IMG/VR virus record: IMGVR_UViG_3300012001_000019 | Span: 1-42,544 of that record | DNA: 42,544 nucleotides | Direction: 5' to 3' (one strand) | DNA from: a virus | In this document: positions 1 through 6,929 of the stretch, in pieces | Layout: each line of letters starts with the position of its first letter | Position numbering within the stretch: position 1 is the stretch's first letter | Program-made: the position numbers and the translations under genes | Notes under the pieces: model-generated | The model's database searches: none | Seen by the model: only the letters and a program-made list of their open reading frames with translations | What the model was told of the DNA's origin: nothing

Positions 1-2025
1 AAGATCAATAATCTTAATAAACAAGGGATATTAAGTCCGGAGTCAGAGACAGCTTTCATGGAAGATCTCGTCAGAGAAAAACTAGGTGCAAGTATTAGTG
101 TTGAGGAAGCGTCAAAGATAGCAGAGAAAGCTAATACCTTAGAACAAACCTATTCTAAAGTTACCGGATTAGGTGATCCTTACTCAGATCATAGGTCACA
201 AGAAGCTTATCTTAAGGCTAGGAGAGACATGGAAAACTATGTAGATTCATTAACTCCTTCTTCTAATCTTCGGGTAGCACAGTCAACTATTTCACGTGGC
301 AATATGCTTTTCAGAGCAGGATCTATCTTAGTTAATATCAACTCAAATAATTTGCAAGGAGCATTAGAGTCTGTAGTAAGACGCTTTGAGACCAGAAGAC
401 TAGGCGGGTTAAATAATAAAGCGGTTTCAGATACAGTTAAGTGGCAAACGCATTTGTTTAAAGCCTATGGCTATGATCTTTCCCGCATGACTAGTCTTGA
501 GTCAGACAGAAAGATACTAGGAGAGTCCTACAATAATGTAGCTGGTAAGGGGATCATTAGAAAGACCGGTCAAGTCTATCAGGATTTCTTATTTAATATG
601 ACGCAAGGATTACCCGATGTTTTTGCTTCTTCTCTTGCCGGTGCAGATAGAGCTAACTTAATGTCTACTCGCATGGTAGCAGAGAAAGGACTTAAGGGAG
701 CTGAGGCAAAGACAAAAGCACTAGATATCTATAGAGACTCTATGCGGGTTGAGCCTTTAACTGATGAGGGTAAACTAGTTAAAGCAAACGCCGTTGCCGA
801 TGCATTACGCTCTACTAATCAGGATAAACGAATATTTGCAGATAGAGCTTTAAAGTTTAGAAATTTACTTAATCATGATGATCTTAGGTTTGGTGATATC
901 TCTATTCCGTTTGTTAAGACAACAGCTAACGCTATTCAATCTAGTCTAGAAGCGTCAGGTATAACAGTAGCCCCTAGTGCGATCATTAGAACTATCAAGA
1001 TGGTCAAGATGGTAGCGGGTCATGAAGGTTCACTAGGTGAAGTAAGTAAGGAGGCTTTTAGCGGGTTTGGCAGTACGTTAGTTCGTGCCGGTTTAGGAAC
1101 TACCGGAGCTTTCTTAGTAGCTAATGCTATTGATTCTAAGAACTATATAGGAGTCTATCCGACAACTTCTAAAGAGCAGGAACTACTACGACTTCGGAAG
1201 GCTAGTGCTAACTCTATTAATGTAGGCGGTAAATGGATATCGCTTGATTGGTTCGGGCCATTAGCAGCACCATTAGTAGGCTTTATGTCTGCGAAAAAAT
1301 ATGGTAAAAACTTCCAGGATGGTTTAGTGAACTACGTTCAGGGAGCTGGCTATACTGCTACTCGTACACCAGGATTTGACTTTGTTAATCAGACAGCAAA
1401 GTATATTACTTCGCTTGTACCTGGAACTAAACAAACAGCTTCGGCAAGGATTACTGATGCAGCTAACTATGCAGTTCAGTATATTACTTCTCGTGCTATA
1501 CCCGGCTTTGTAGGTGAAGGGGCACAAGCTACAGATACAGTCACAAGAGAGACATCAGCTAAAGGAGATGTAACAGCACCATTTAAAGCAGCTATACCGG
1601 GTCTTCGTGAAACCTTACCGGCTAAACTATCTGTCTTTGGTGAGACTACGCCAAGTGAAGGCTGGAAGGTTCTTATTTTAGGAGGAAGACTTAAGCAAGG
1701 TAAAACAGATCATGTGATAGATGAACTAACGAGACTTAATGATGCAGGATCGTTACCGGGTATTGCACCGGTCAATGATAGACGTGATGGATTAAGTTCT
1801 TTTACTCGCCTTAAGTCACAGGTAGGAGAACAGCAGTATACAAAGGCCGTCATAGACTTTGGTAAATCTTTTCATAGCGGGATTAGTGACTTAATGAGTA
1901 CCCCGGAGTATAAGGATGCAACTGATCCGGAGAAACAGTTACAGATTAATAACCTTAAGAAAAAGACTGCTACGCAAGTACTTGATGACTACGGCTATAT
2001 TAAGCCGGAGAAAAAAGCAAAATGA
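1..2025 (+). CDS. C-terminal part of large internal virion (polyvalent-type) protein, 5' cut by window edge
   Basis: The frame is open from base 1, and an internal ATG at 58 follows conserved-looking sequence (SPESETAFMEDL), so the gene starts outside the window. The rest is mostly helical, with Gly/Ala-rich hydrophobic stretches (for example ILRAGLGTTGAFLVANAI-like sequence near 1085-1130 and WFGPLAAPLVGFMSAKKYG near 1252-1305). It belongs with the large multi-domain phage proteins encoded after the connector in podovirus-like genomes, which are thought to be internal or ejected at infection. The right-edge gene at 42277 runs into this frame if the contig is closed with one edge base removed, giving about 760 residues. 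The ATGA overlap with the next gene implies coupled translation. Exact role unknown. Confidence 0.7.
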   Translation, partial: KINNLNKQGILSPESETAFMEDLVREKLGASISVEEASKIAEKANTLEQTYSKVTGLGDPYSDHRSQEAYLKARRDMENYVDSLTPSSNLRVAQSTISRGNMLFRAGSILVNINSNNLQGALESVVRRFETRRLGGLNNKAVSDTVKWQTHLFKAYGYDLSRMTSLESDRKILGESYNNVAGKGIIRKTGQVYQDFLFNMTQGLPDVFASSLAGADRANLMSTRMVAEKGLKGAEAKTKALDIYRDSMRVEPLTDEGKLVKANAVADALRSTNQDKRIFADRALKFRNLLNHDDLRFGDISIPFVKTTANAIQSSLEASGITVAPSAIIRTIKMVKMVAGHEGSLGEVSKEAFSGFGSTLVRAGLGTTGAFLVANAIDSKNYIGVYPTTSKEQELLRLRKASANSINVGGKWISLDWFGPLAAPLVGFMSAKKYGKNFQDGLVNYVQGAGYTATRTPGFDFVNQTAKYITSLVPGTKQTASARITDAANYAVQYITSRAIPGFVGEGAQATDTVTRETSAKGDVTAPFKAAIPGLRETLPAKLSVFGETTPSEGWKVLILGGRLKQGKTDHVIDELTRLNDAGSLPGIAPVNDRRDGLSSFTRLKSQVGEQQYTKAVIDFGKSFHSGISDLMSTPEYKDATDPEKQLQINNLKKKTATQVLDDYGYIKPEKKAK

Positions 2026-2288
2026 TCTTAGACGCTTTACACTTATTCTTCATTCACTTCTTTAGTTCAGGAGGTCTAGATCTAGTAATGATTCTCTTAG
2101 GCTTTACCGGAGGAATACTAACTCAATTCAGATTACCGGTAACACTCACTATTTTTCTGATTAAGCTAGTTAGTTGGTGGTTTAAGACTCACCCACATGG
2201 TAAGGAAGTAGCTCAGAAAACTAACTTTGATGAAGAGTTTTATAAACTCTTTGGTAAATACCTAGATACGGAAGTTGACAATAAATAA
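2022..2288 (+). CDS. Small two-helix membrane protein, lysis-region
   Basis: This 88-residue protein starts in an ATGA overlap with the preceding stop. The N-terminal half holds two hydrophobic stretches (around residues 5-30 and 36-54, ending in LVSWWFK), followed by a charged C-terminus (FDEEFYKLFGKYLDTE). It lies directly before a peptidase-type lysin, so a holin or other lysis-accessory role is plausible, but no family was recognised. Its last codons also contain the -35 hexamer of the promoter for the downstream lysin. Confidence 0.65.
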   Translation: MILDALHLFFIHFFSSGGLDLVMILLGFTGGILTQFRLPVTLTIFLIKLVSWWFKTHPHGKEVAQKTNFDEEFYKLFGKYLDTEVDNK

Positions 2289-2304
2289 GCTAGAGTAGTA
2301 CGCT
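2275..2304 (+). promoter_or_regulatory. Leaderless-type promoter of the C39 lysin gene
   Basis: A perfect TTGACA (2275-2280), 18-base spacer, TACGCT (2299-2304) and 6 bases lead to the ATG at 2311. The predicted +1 is the A of the start codon. The downstream gene has no Shine-Dalgarno sequence, which agrees with a leaderless mRNA. The geometry repeats at many other genes in the window. Confidence 0.6.
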
Positions 2305-2310
2305 TACGAT

Positions 2311-3420
2311 ATGGCCGAACTTATATTACTTTCTCAACACGATCCACGCTGGAAAGATATTAAGGTAGGTACTTCTAATTCTACGATTGGACAGATTGGC
2401 TGCACTATTACCTGTATAGCTATGAAGTATGGTCTCACTCCGGATAAAGTGAATGAGTTACTTAATAATGCCGGGGGATATGCCCAAACTAACCTAGTTA
2501 ATTGGACTAAACTTCCTCAAGCCTTACCCGGTACAGAATTTGTTTACAAGTATAGTAACTATGAAAATGAGATAGTTAAACAGAACCTTCCTTGCTTAGT
2601 TGAAGTAGATGCAACTCCTATTGGGGGTACTAGGCATTGGATACTCTATGTTGGTAATGGTATTCTTTACGATCCCTGGGATGGACAAGCTAAGTCAACT
2701 GATACTTATACTCCTTTATCATTTGTAGTACTTAAAGGTATCTATAATGAGTCTACTCAACAAGTTGTTAAGCAGACAGTTAATACCGGAACGAATACGA
2801 TTACGCTTAATTCACATGGAATAGATATTAATAATGAAGCTTCAGTTCAGGTAGTCTTTGATACCTGGTTCGATGTAGCAAATGGAAAGTATGTTACTAA
2901 GGCTGAATATGATGCAGTACTAAGTCAAAAAGAAGTTATAGAAGATCCTAACTATACAGCGTTGAAAGCATTAGGCTATACTAGTGTGGATGACGTTACT
3001 AAAGAACTCAAAAAACGTGATGATGCAATTGTTCCTCTCAAGACGGAAAATGCACAATTACTTAAACGAGTTGACGTACTGGCTGGTGAAATACAAGCAA
3101 CTGCGAAAGAAGATCATACAACAGCTGAACTAGGCGATCAGGCATTAAACGAAAATAAACAGCTTAAAGATCAACTTAATGAGATCATGAAAGCAGCCGG
3201 AGCAGATAAACCAACTTCAAATAGTATTGTCTCCTTCATTCTTCAGGGTAAAGAGTTAGCAGATAGATATATAAAGATTTTAGAGGCACAGGATAAGAAG
3301 CGTAAACAAGAGCAATTAGCAAATCAGGAGACAAAAGTAGTGACCAGTAGTGAACCATCTGGATTTTCTTTGTTACTTAACTTATTAAATATAACCCCAA
3401 ACTCAAAGGAGGTGAAATAG
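2311..3420 (+). CDS. C39-like cysteine peptidase, probable endolysin or virion lysin
   Basis: The 369-residue protein opens with a papain-like C39-type peptidase domain (about 1-150). The visible catalytic set is Cys31 in IGQIGCTITCIAM, His109 in RHWILYVG and Asp121 in LYDPWDG. Members cut peptide bonds; in phages this fold is used against cell-wall peptides. The C-terminal half (about 200-340) is charged and coiled-coil-like (repeated K/E/Q heptads), perhaps for oligomerisation or wall/virion attachment. Neighbours are small membrane proteins, so this is read as the lysis cassette. It has no signal peptide and no amidase or lysozyme motif. Translation probably starts leaderless at 2311. Confidence 0.75.
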   Translation: MAELILLSQHDPRWKDIKVGTSNSTIGQIGCTITCIAMKYGLTPDKVNELLNNAGGYAQTNLVNWTKLPQALPGTEFVYKYSNYENEIVKQNLPCLVEVDATPIGGTRHWILYVGNGILYDPWDGQAKSTDTYTPLSFVVLKGIYNESTQQVVKQTVNTGTNTITLNSHGIDINNEASVQVVFDTWFDVANGKYVTKAEYDAVLSQKEVIEDPNYTALKALGYTSVDDVTKELKKRDDAIVPLKTENAQLLKRVDVLAGEIQATAKEDHTTAELGDQALNENKQLKDQLNEIMKAAGADKPTSNSIVSFILQGKELADRYIKILEAQDKKRKQEQLANQETKVVTSSEPSGFSLLLNLLNITPNSKEVK

Positions 3421-3421
3421 C

Positions 3422-3703
3422 ATGAACGGAAAAATTTTAGGTATCCCAACAGTCTTTATTTTCTTTGTCGTAGGTATCGCTTTACTGATAGATGTTCCTA
3501 TGGTATTACTCCATACAGCAGTACAAAAACACCTTACTACTATAGATCAGTCAGTAGAGACAAATACTCTGTTAGAGAAACGCAACTTTATGGTTCTTAC
3601 AGCAACGCCCACAGCTACGCTTACACCAAAAGTTACACCAACTCCTACACCGGTAGTCTTTAAACGTGTTGTTACATCTATACCAAAAGTACCAGCTAAG
3701 TAA
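3422..3703 (+). CDS. Single-pass membrane protein with Thr/Pro-rich C-terminus
   Basis: This 93-residue protein has a strong Shine-Dalgarno sequence (AAAGGAGGTG) inside the end of the lysin gene. Residues about 8-30 are a transmembrane helix (IPTVFIFFVVGIALLIDVPM), followed by a short polar region and a Thr-Pro-rich tail (TATPTATLTPKVTPTPTP). It could be a spanin-like or holin-accessory protein, or an O-glycosylated surface peptide. No family is recognised. Confidence 0.65.
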   Translation: MNGKILGIPTVFIFFVVGIALLIDVPMVLLHTAVQKHLTTIDQSVETNTLLEKRNFMVLTATPTATLTPKVTPTPTPVVFKRVVTSIPKVPAK

Positions 3704-3704
3704 T

Positions 3705-4050
3705 ATGGAGTACACGCTAGGAGTATTAGCTATTATTGTTAATAATGCACCTAATTTAGTAGGCTTTATTCTTCCCTCAGTTGTTGAAGCTATTAATAAG
3801 GATGTACCTAGTGGGTCAGAAAGAAGAATAGTATCTCTTCTTGTATGTCTCTTCGCTGCGGTTCTTCTTCATTGGAACTCTATTGCCTATGGTACAGCCG
3901 GATGCAGCAGTAGGATCATTTATCTTGCTCTTTGCAGAAAGTCAGACAGTCTTTAGGTTATGGTTCGGTAATTCAAGTGCCAGGACATATATTCAGGATA
4001 AAGTTAATACGTCATGGAAGGATACAGAAGTTACCCCGGTTACTCAATAA
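3705..4050 (+). CDS. Holin-like membrane protein split across two frames
   Basis: The first frame starts at ATG 3705 (MEYTLGVLAII..., LPSVVEAINKDVPSGSERR, then a hydrophobic helix). It reads on to 3956, but after WNSIAYG its sequence turns into a Cys/Arg-rich tail unlike a membrane protein. The +1 frame instead continues sensibly from about 3895 (QPDAAVGSFILLFAESQTVFRLWF... DTEVTPVTQ) to the stop at 4050. Joined near 3890-3897 the two make a protein of roughly 115 residues with three hydrophobic segments, like small phage holins. Either one extra base is present (mutation or sequencing error) or a +1 frameshift occurs; no classic slippery site is visible. Confidence 0.55.
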
Positions 4051-4087
4051 AAAAAGACTACACATTAGAGAAGAGCAGTCTTTTTTT
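4049..4087 (+). terminator. Rho-independent terminator after lysis cassette
   Basis: An 11-bp stem (A-rich arm plus GACT at 4049-4059 with AGTC plus seven T at 4077-4087) overlaps the stop codon of the holin-like gene and ends in a T run. Confidence 0.7.
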
Positions 4088-4201
4088 AGTTCACCGGTCA
4101 AGCCGATAGTTAATTAGTACTAACGCATGGATACTAGCATATTACTGTTCTATTGTAAAGTTCGTGTGAAAAGTGAGTAAGTGAACAGTAAGGAGGCTAT
4201 A

Positions 4202-4591
4202 ATGACTAGACTTTTCACAACAGACTATTTTAGGGGGGAACATTACCCGGATTACTTCAAGACCCGCCACTGGCAACAACTCAAGGATCAACTTATCTAC
4301 TCAAACCCGGATGCTAAGTGCTTTATCTGTAATAGGTTGGACACATTACTTATTCATCATTGTAAGTATGATAATTTGTTTAATGAAGAATTAGGCCGGG
4401 ATGTTTATATTCTTTGTTTTGATTGTCATACACGCACACATTTTCATAGAGATGGCCGGAAAGTTCCCTTAGCTGAGGAAGTGCTAGTTAAACGTATGAA
4501 GTTACTCAAGTATACGTATCATGTTCGATCTTTTAAATTAGGCTCTTGTATTAATGCTATTATAGATTACATCTTTTTTAACTATGCATAA
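4202..4591 (+). CDS. HNH-family endonuclease
   Basis: This 129-residue protein starts at ATG 4202, chosen because AAGGAGG lies just upstream; an in-frame GTG at 4181 is less likely. It shows a zinc-binding HNH arrangement: CFIC, then LIHHCKYDNLFNEE, then ILCFDCHTRTHFHRDG. Phage HNH proteins act as free-standing homing nucleases or assist terminase cleavage. This one stands alone between two terminators, away from the terminase genes, so a selfish homing role is the simplest view. Confidence 0.75.
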   Translation: MTRLFTTDYFRGEHYPDYFKTRHWQQLKDQLIYSNPDAKCFICNRLDTLLIHHCKYDNLFNEELGRDVYILCFDCHTRTHFHRDGRKVPLAEEVLVKRMKLLKYTYHVRSFKLGSCINAIIDYIFFNYA

Positions 4592-4682
4592 TACCGGACT
4601 AGAGTTTATCAATGTAGGAATTTATCTTGTCGTTGCTAGTATTGTATTACTTATTAGCTACTTCTTGACAGATAATAAGTAG
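4584..4682 (+). CDS. Micro-protein with one membrane helix
   Basis: A 32-residue reading frame starts at an ATG inside the last codons of the HNH gene and has a single hydrophobic helix (IYLVVASIVLLISYFL) with a short charged tail. Overlapping starts are the norm for small genes in this genome, which supports it. No SD sequence is evident. Confidence 0.4.
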   Translation: MHNTGLEFINVGIYLVVASIVLLISYFLTDNK

Positions 4683-4767
4683 CAGGTTTACACTAACTAT
4701 GGTGGTATGAATAACACATTGACCTTGGTTATTAAACACTCTGAATGGTAGTTTTCTTAGAATTACT

Positions 4768-4800
4768 AAAAAGCCTTACGAAAGAAGCGTAGGGTTTTTT
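4768..4800 (+). terminator. Rho-independent terminator
   Basis: A 13-bp stem (AAAAAGCCTTACG with CGTAGGGTTTTTT, wobbles allowed) and a 7-base loop end in six T. It insulates the lysis/HNH unit from the early promoter directly downstream. Bases 4683-4767 hold nothing recognisable. Confidence 0.75.
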
Positions 4801-4806
4801 GGTATC

Positions 4807-4835
4807 TTGACAGATTAGAGAACAAGTAGTATAAA
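4807..4835 (+). promoter_or_regulatory. Sigma70-like promoter of the first early gene
   Basis: TTGACA (4807-4812), 17-base spacer and TATAAA (4830-4835) predict a start near 4842. It is the best promoter in the window and produces a leader of about 107 bases. Confidence 0.65.
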
Positions 4836-4867
4836 GTAGATGATCGTAAGGTCAGAGTAAACACAAA

Positions 4868-4949
4868 GTTGAGATGAACTAGAAACTCTTTTAGAGTGCT
4901 GTTGTTCCTCATCTCAACGGCACAGCACTACTCTAAAGGAGTTTTTTTT
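4868..4949 (+). promoter_or_regulatory. Structured 5' leader with competing stems (possible attenuator)
   Basis: A perfect 10-bp stem pairs 4868-4877 (GTTGAGATGA) with 4909-4918. A second, longer pairing joins 4883-4902 with 4922-4944, and its 3' arm contains the AAAGGAG ribosome site and runs into eight T at 4942-4949. The two pairings interleave, so they would compete or form a pseudoknot. The second resembles a terminator that also hides the ribosome site of the gene starting at 4950. Confidence 0.5.
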
Positions 4950-5150
4950 ATGCCTATACACTTAATCAGAATAGTTAAACTACCCGATGATTATTGGGAG
5001 CGTATCATAGAAATACTAGACGTTAGTAATCACCCGGATAGTGATACGATCCTTCATGCTCTTCACTTACAACTCTATCAGTCTCCTTCAGATGTACCCG
5101 CTACGTTTACACCCGATGAAAGCAATCCTAATAGGCTTAAACGCACATAG
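4950..5150 (+). CDS. Small protein of unknown function, first early gene
   Basis: This 66-residue protein (MPIHLIRIVKLPDDYWERIIE...) begins at ATG 4950, eight bases after AAAGGAG. It is mostly helical with an acidic/His-containing middle and a Pro-rich C-terminus (SPSDVPATFTPDESNPNR). It is the only gene between the early promoter and the structured non-coding region. No family is recognised. Confidence 0.6.
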   Translation: MPIHLIRIVKLPDDYWERIIEILDVSNHPDSDTILHALHLQLYQSPSDVPATFTPDESNPNRLKRT

Positions 5151-5236
5151 ATATGATCACTGCCCGATTACCACAACCTAACTACAGAACCCCCCTCCTA
5201 GTCATTCTACGGTCATTAAAGAGTATATGTACCCTT

Positions 5237-5307
5237 ATTTTAAAAGTGTGCTAGTAAGCAACTCGGAGGTAGAGAGCCAGTTGGGGCAACTAGCATACTT
5301 TTAAAAT
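5237..5307 (+). ncRNA. 18-bp stem-loop RNA element
   Basis: Bases 5237-5254 pair with 5290-5307 over 18 bp with one G-U (ATTTTAAAAG... against ...CTTTTAAAAT). The 35-base loop has its own CAACT/AGTTG stem (5259-5263 with 5279-5283) and displays an exposed GGAGG. It is too small for a tRNA, and no known family is recognised. Confidence 0.5.
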
Positions 5308-5318
5308 ACTAGGATAGT

Positions 5319-5417
5319 TACTAACTAAAGAGGTGGGTATAGCTTAATCCTGTAGAGCGATAGACGTAAGTTTATAGGTTCGGAATCAAGCTCCGGTACT
5401 CACCCCCTTAGTTAGTA
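5319..5417 (+). ncRNA. tRNA-like cloverleaf on a 21-bp extended acceptor stem
   Basis: Bases 5333-5339 pair with 5397-5403 as a 7-bp acceptor. A D-like stem (5342-5345 with 5355-5358) is preceded by TA at positions 8-9. The anticodon-like stem (5360-5365 with 5370-5375) closes over GTAA. A perfect 5-bp T stem (5380-5384 with 5392-5396) carries a 7-base loop ATCAAGC. The acceptor continues outward to 5319-5417, giving 21 bp with two A-C mismatches and one G-U. Departures from a working tRNA: the anticodon loop is one base short (a GTA tRNA missing U33 would look so), the D loop has no GG, T54 is A, and there is no CCA. Confidence 0.5.
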
Positions 5418-5442
5418 GCTTTTAATTAGAAGGGTAGAGCAA

Positions 5443-5579
5443 GTTAGTTGTTAAACTAACCTACGGCATGAGCATTGACAGGGATTAAACAAGCCGTTCC
5501 CGATCCAAAGGTAGCGATTTCGAGACCTTTAACTGTCAGTAAGCATACGGCATAAGACTTCTGAAACGAATGAATGCCG
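5443..5579 (+). ncRNA. Branched RNA fold with switchable CGGCAT elements
   Basis: A 7-bp hairpin (5443-5449 with 5454-5460) is followed by a closing stem TGACAG/CTGTCA (5476-5481 with 5533-5538). That stem surrounds GGGA/TCCC and AAAGGT/ACCTTT (5507-5512 with 5525-5530). CGGCAT occurs twice (5464-5469 and 5548-5553), and either copy can pair with ATGCCG at 5574-5579, so alternative folds are possible. Confidence 0.4.
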
Positions 5580-5666
5580 ATTTCATATGACGAGGCTCTG
5601 GTATATTCTTCTTCACTTAGGGAGGAGAGTGGGTACAGTACAGACTAGAGACCGGGCTATTATATA

Positions 5667-5754
5667 GTTAGCTTTGTCGTGTAATAGAATACAAAAACGA
5701 TCCTCACGCTTTTTTTTTCGAGCGAGGACGGATTACAAAGCGATAGTAGCCAAC
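5667..5754 (+). ncRNA. Long interrupted hairpin with internal T9 tract
   Basis: The pairings are GTTaGCT/AGCcAAC, TCG/CGA, TGTAAT/ATTACA (5680-5685 with 5732-5737) and TCCTC..GCT/AGC.GAGGA (5701-5710 with 5721-5728). Nine T lie in the apical loop, so this is not a standard terminator. A second hairpin at 5775-5816 (AGGTA.AGAT with ATCT.TACCT, capped by ATACT/AGTAT) follows. Confidence 0.45.
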
Positions 5755-5861
5755 TAGTAAACTGATACCGATATAGGTAAAGATCATACTCAGGAGTATA
5801 AGGCTAATCTCTACCTTGTCAATGAGCAAATAGGTTGTAATATCAAGCTAAACGATACCAC

Positions 5862-5891
5862 TTGACAATACATACGTATCTACTATACAAT
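5862..5891 (+). promoter_or_regulatory. Near-leaderless promoter of the early operon
   Basis: TTGACA (5862-5867), 18-base spacer and TACAAT (5886-5891; TATACA at 5884 is an alternative with a 16-base spacer) end seven bases before the ATG at 5899. The gene has no Shine-Dalgarno sequence. Confidence 0.6.
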
Positions 5892-5898
5892 AGTAGAT

Positions 5899-6123
5899 AT
5901 GGAACTAGAATACACCGGATTTACTGATAGGAAGGGCAAGAGGATCTATCACAACAGTTTAGTACGTAATGATAGAGGTAATATTTTCGTTGTTAAGAGT
6001 GATCCGGATCTTAGCTACGTTATTGTAGAAGTCTTTGAAAAAACGATAGAATATCTTAGTATAGAGTTATGTTTAGATTTAACTTTAATCATTCAAGACG
6101 TAAGAGACATGAGGTTTTTATGA
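5899..6123 (+). CDS. YopX-like small phage protein
   Basis: In this 74-residue protein, the start (EYTGFTDRKGKRIYHNSLVRN) matches the typical YopX-family core of phage proteins, YTG..D..GK.IY.GD.V. The rest is a small beta-rich domain. The molecular role of the family is unknown; it is frequent in phage early regions. It is first in a chain of overlapping genes reaching 7189 and is probably translated from a leaderless mRNA. Confidence 0.6.
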   Translation: MELEYTGFTDRKGKRIYHNSLVRNDRGNIFVVKSDPDLSYVIVEVFEKTIEYLSIELCLDLTLIIQDVRDMRFL

Positions 6124-6212
6124 AGTACTTACGAGGATTAGCCTTAACTAACTACATTAAGCAAATAGACAGTAACTATAGAGCAAAGCGTTGGTGGGAG
6201 TTCTGGAAATGA
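6120..6212 (+). CDS. 30-residue basic/aromatic micro-protein
   Basis: It starts in an ATGA overlap with the previous stop and ends in an ATGA overlap with the next gene (MKYLRGLALTNYIKQIDS..., ending RWWEFWK). Both overlaps fit the operon pattern, which is the main evidence that it is translated. Function unknown. Confidence 0.5.
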   Translation: MKYLRGLALTNYIKQIDSNYRAKRWWEFWK

Positions 6213-6412
6213 CAAAGCTAAAATCAAAGAGAGATGAAGAGATAGAGTTTCAGATCTGGAACGCTCAAGTAGATATCTATAACAGATTCTATAAAGCTGC
6301 CTTTGATTCCGGTGATGATCCTCTACAGTGTGCAGCACTTCTTATTAAAGAGATGCGTAAGCTTAGAGACGAACTAGCACTCTATAAAGAATTATCCGGG
6401 AGGCGAAATTAA
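6209..6412 (+). CDS. Small helical protein, unknown function
   Basis: This is a 67-residue helical, charged protein (MTKLKSKRDEEIEFQIWNAQ..., ending LALYKELSGRRN). ATG 6209 is chosen over earlier in-frame alternatives because it overlaps the preceding TGA. It looks like a short coiled-coil; no family is recognised. GGAGGC near its 3' end serves the next gene. Confidence 0.55.
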   Translation: MTKLKSKRDEEIEFQIWNAQVDIYNRFYKAAFDSGDDPLQCAALLIKEMRKLRDELALYKELSGRRN

Positions 6413-6765
6413 TGAAAGAGATAAAGATAACCCTCACTATCCAAGTTCCGGATGAGATAAATATCAGTACGAGTAATCAGGATATCGTACATGTCTTTAT
6501 TCCGGACAAGAAAGAAGAAGAACCAGCTACAGATAAGCAAAAGATTTTCCTAGATACAAGAAATCAGGATACAATCGGCTTAACAAAGTCGAAAGCACAA
6601 ACACTGATAGCAGAGATTATCGAACTAGAGAGAAAGCAGAGGAATAATAAGATGAAGATGCCTGTACTTACAGATACACCTAGATACTTTCATGAAGATG
6701 ATATAGTTACAGAACCGCTACCATTTCCGGTTAAGAGAAAACGAGGAAGACCGCGAAAGCTATGA
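6412..6765 (+). CDS. AT-hook-tailed small protein
   Basis: In this 117-residue protein, the N-terminus is beta-like (KEIKITLTIQVPDEI) and the middle has ATDKQKIFLD...LTKSKAQTLIAEI, resembling a short helical motif of phage DNA-associated proteins. The C-terminus ends in KRKRGRPRKL, a canonical AT-hook for minor-groove binding. A DNA-binding role is likely. It starts by TAATG overlap with GGAGGC upstream. Confidence 0.6.
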   Translation: MKEIKITLTIQVPDEINISTSNQDIVHVFIPDKKEEEPATDKQKIFLDTRNQDTIGLTKSKAQTLIAEIIELERKQRNNKMKMPVLTDTPRYFHEDDIVTEPLPFPVKRKRGRPRKL

Positions 6766-6929
6766 AGAGAGATGAACTCAGAAAGTATATAGAGACTATC
6801 CTACTAGACATACGGGGAGATAGAATATACCCGGATCATATGGTACTTCGTGCTAATGCTTCACTCATAATGTCTAAGATGGATGAGTATATAGAGAGTC
6901 AGAATACAAAGAAAGGAAAAACACTATGA
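6762..6929 (+). CDS. 55-residue helical micro-protein
   Basis: It starts ATGA-overlapped (MKRDELRKYIETILLDIRGD...) and ends overlapping the next ATG by four bases. It is charged and helical with no motifs. Operon context is the main support. Confidence 0.5.
   Translation: MKRDELRKYIETILLDIRGDRIYPDHMVLRANASLIMSKMDEYIESQNTKKGKTL

Larger units (their letters stand above)
5151..5861. other. Gene-free, structure-dense region
   Basis: No convincing coding frame exists in these roughly 710 bases. The stretch is packed with inverted repeats: an 18-bp stem (5237-5307), a 21-bp stem enclosing a cloverleaf (5319-5417), a small hairpin (5443-5460), a branched domain (5475-5539), a CGGCAT/ATGCCG hairpin (5548-5579), a long interrupted hairpin (5667-5754) and another at 5775-5816. 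It probably encodes one or more structured RNAs transcribed from the 4807 promoter. An origin function is an alternative, since no replication initiator is recognised. Confidence 0.6.

Noticed and set aside
3932-4117. Separate 61-residue gene
   Set aside because: It is a shadow frame over the holin-like tail that reads through the terminator and has a composition unlike a protein.
5475-5504. TTGACA as a promoter -35
   Set aside because: No -10-like hexamer at 16-18 bases; TTGACA is part of the TGACAG/CTGTCA stem.
5475-5539. Second tRNA in the structured region
   Set aside because: The closing stem and arms do not give D and T arms of usual size, so it is kept only as an unassigned fold.
5667-5754. 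Intrinsic terminator
   Set aside because: The T9 run is in the loop rather than after the stem, and no T run follows the 3' arm.
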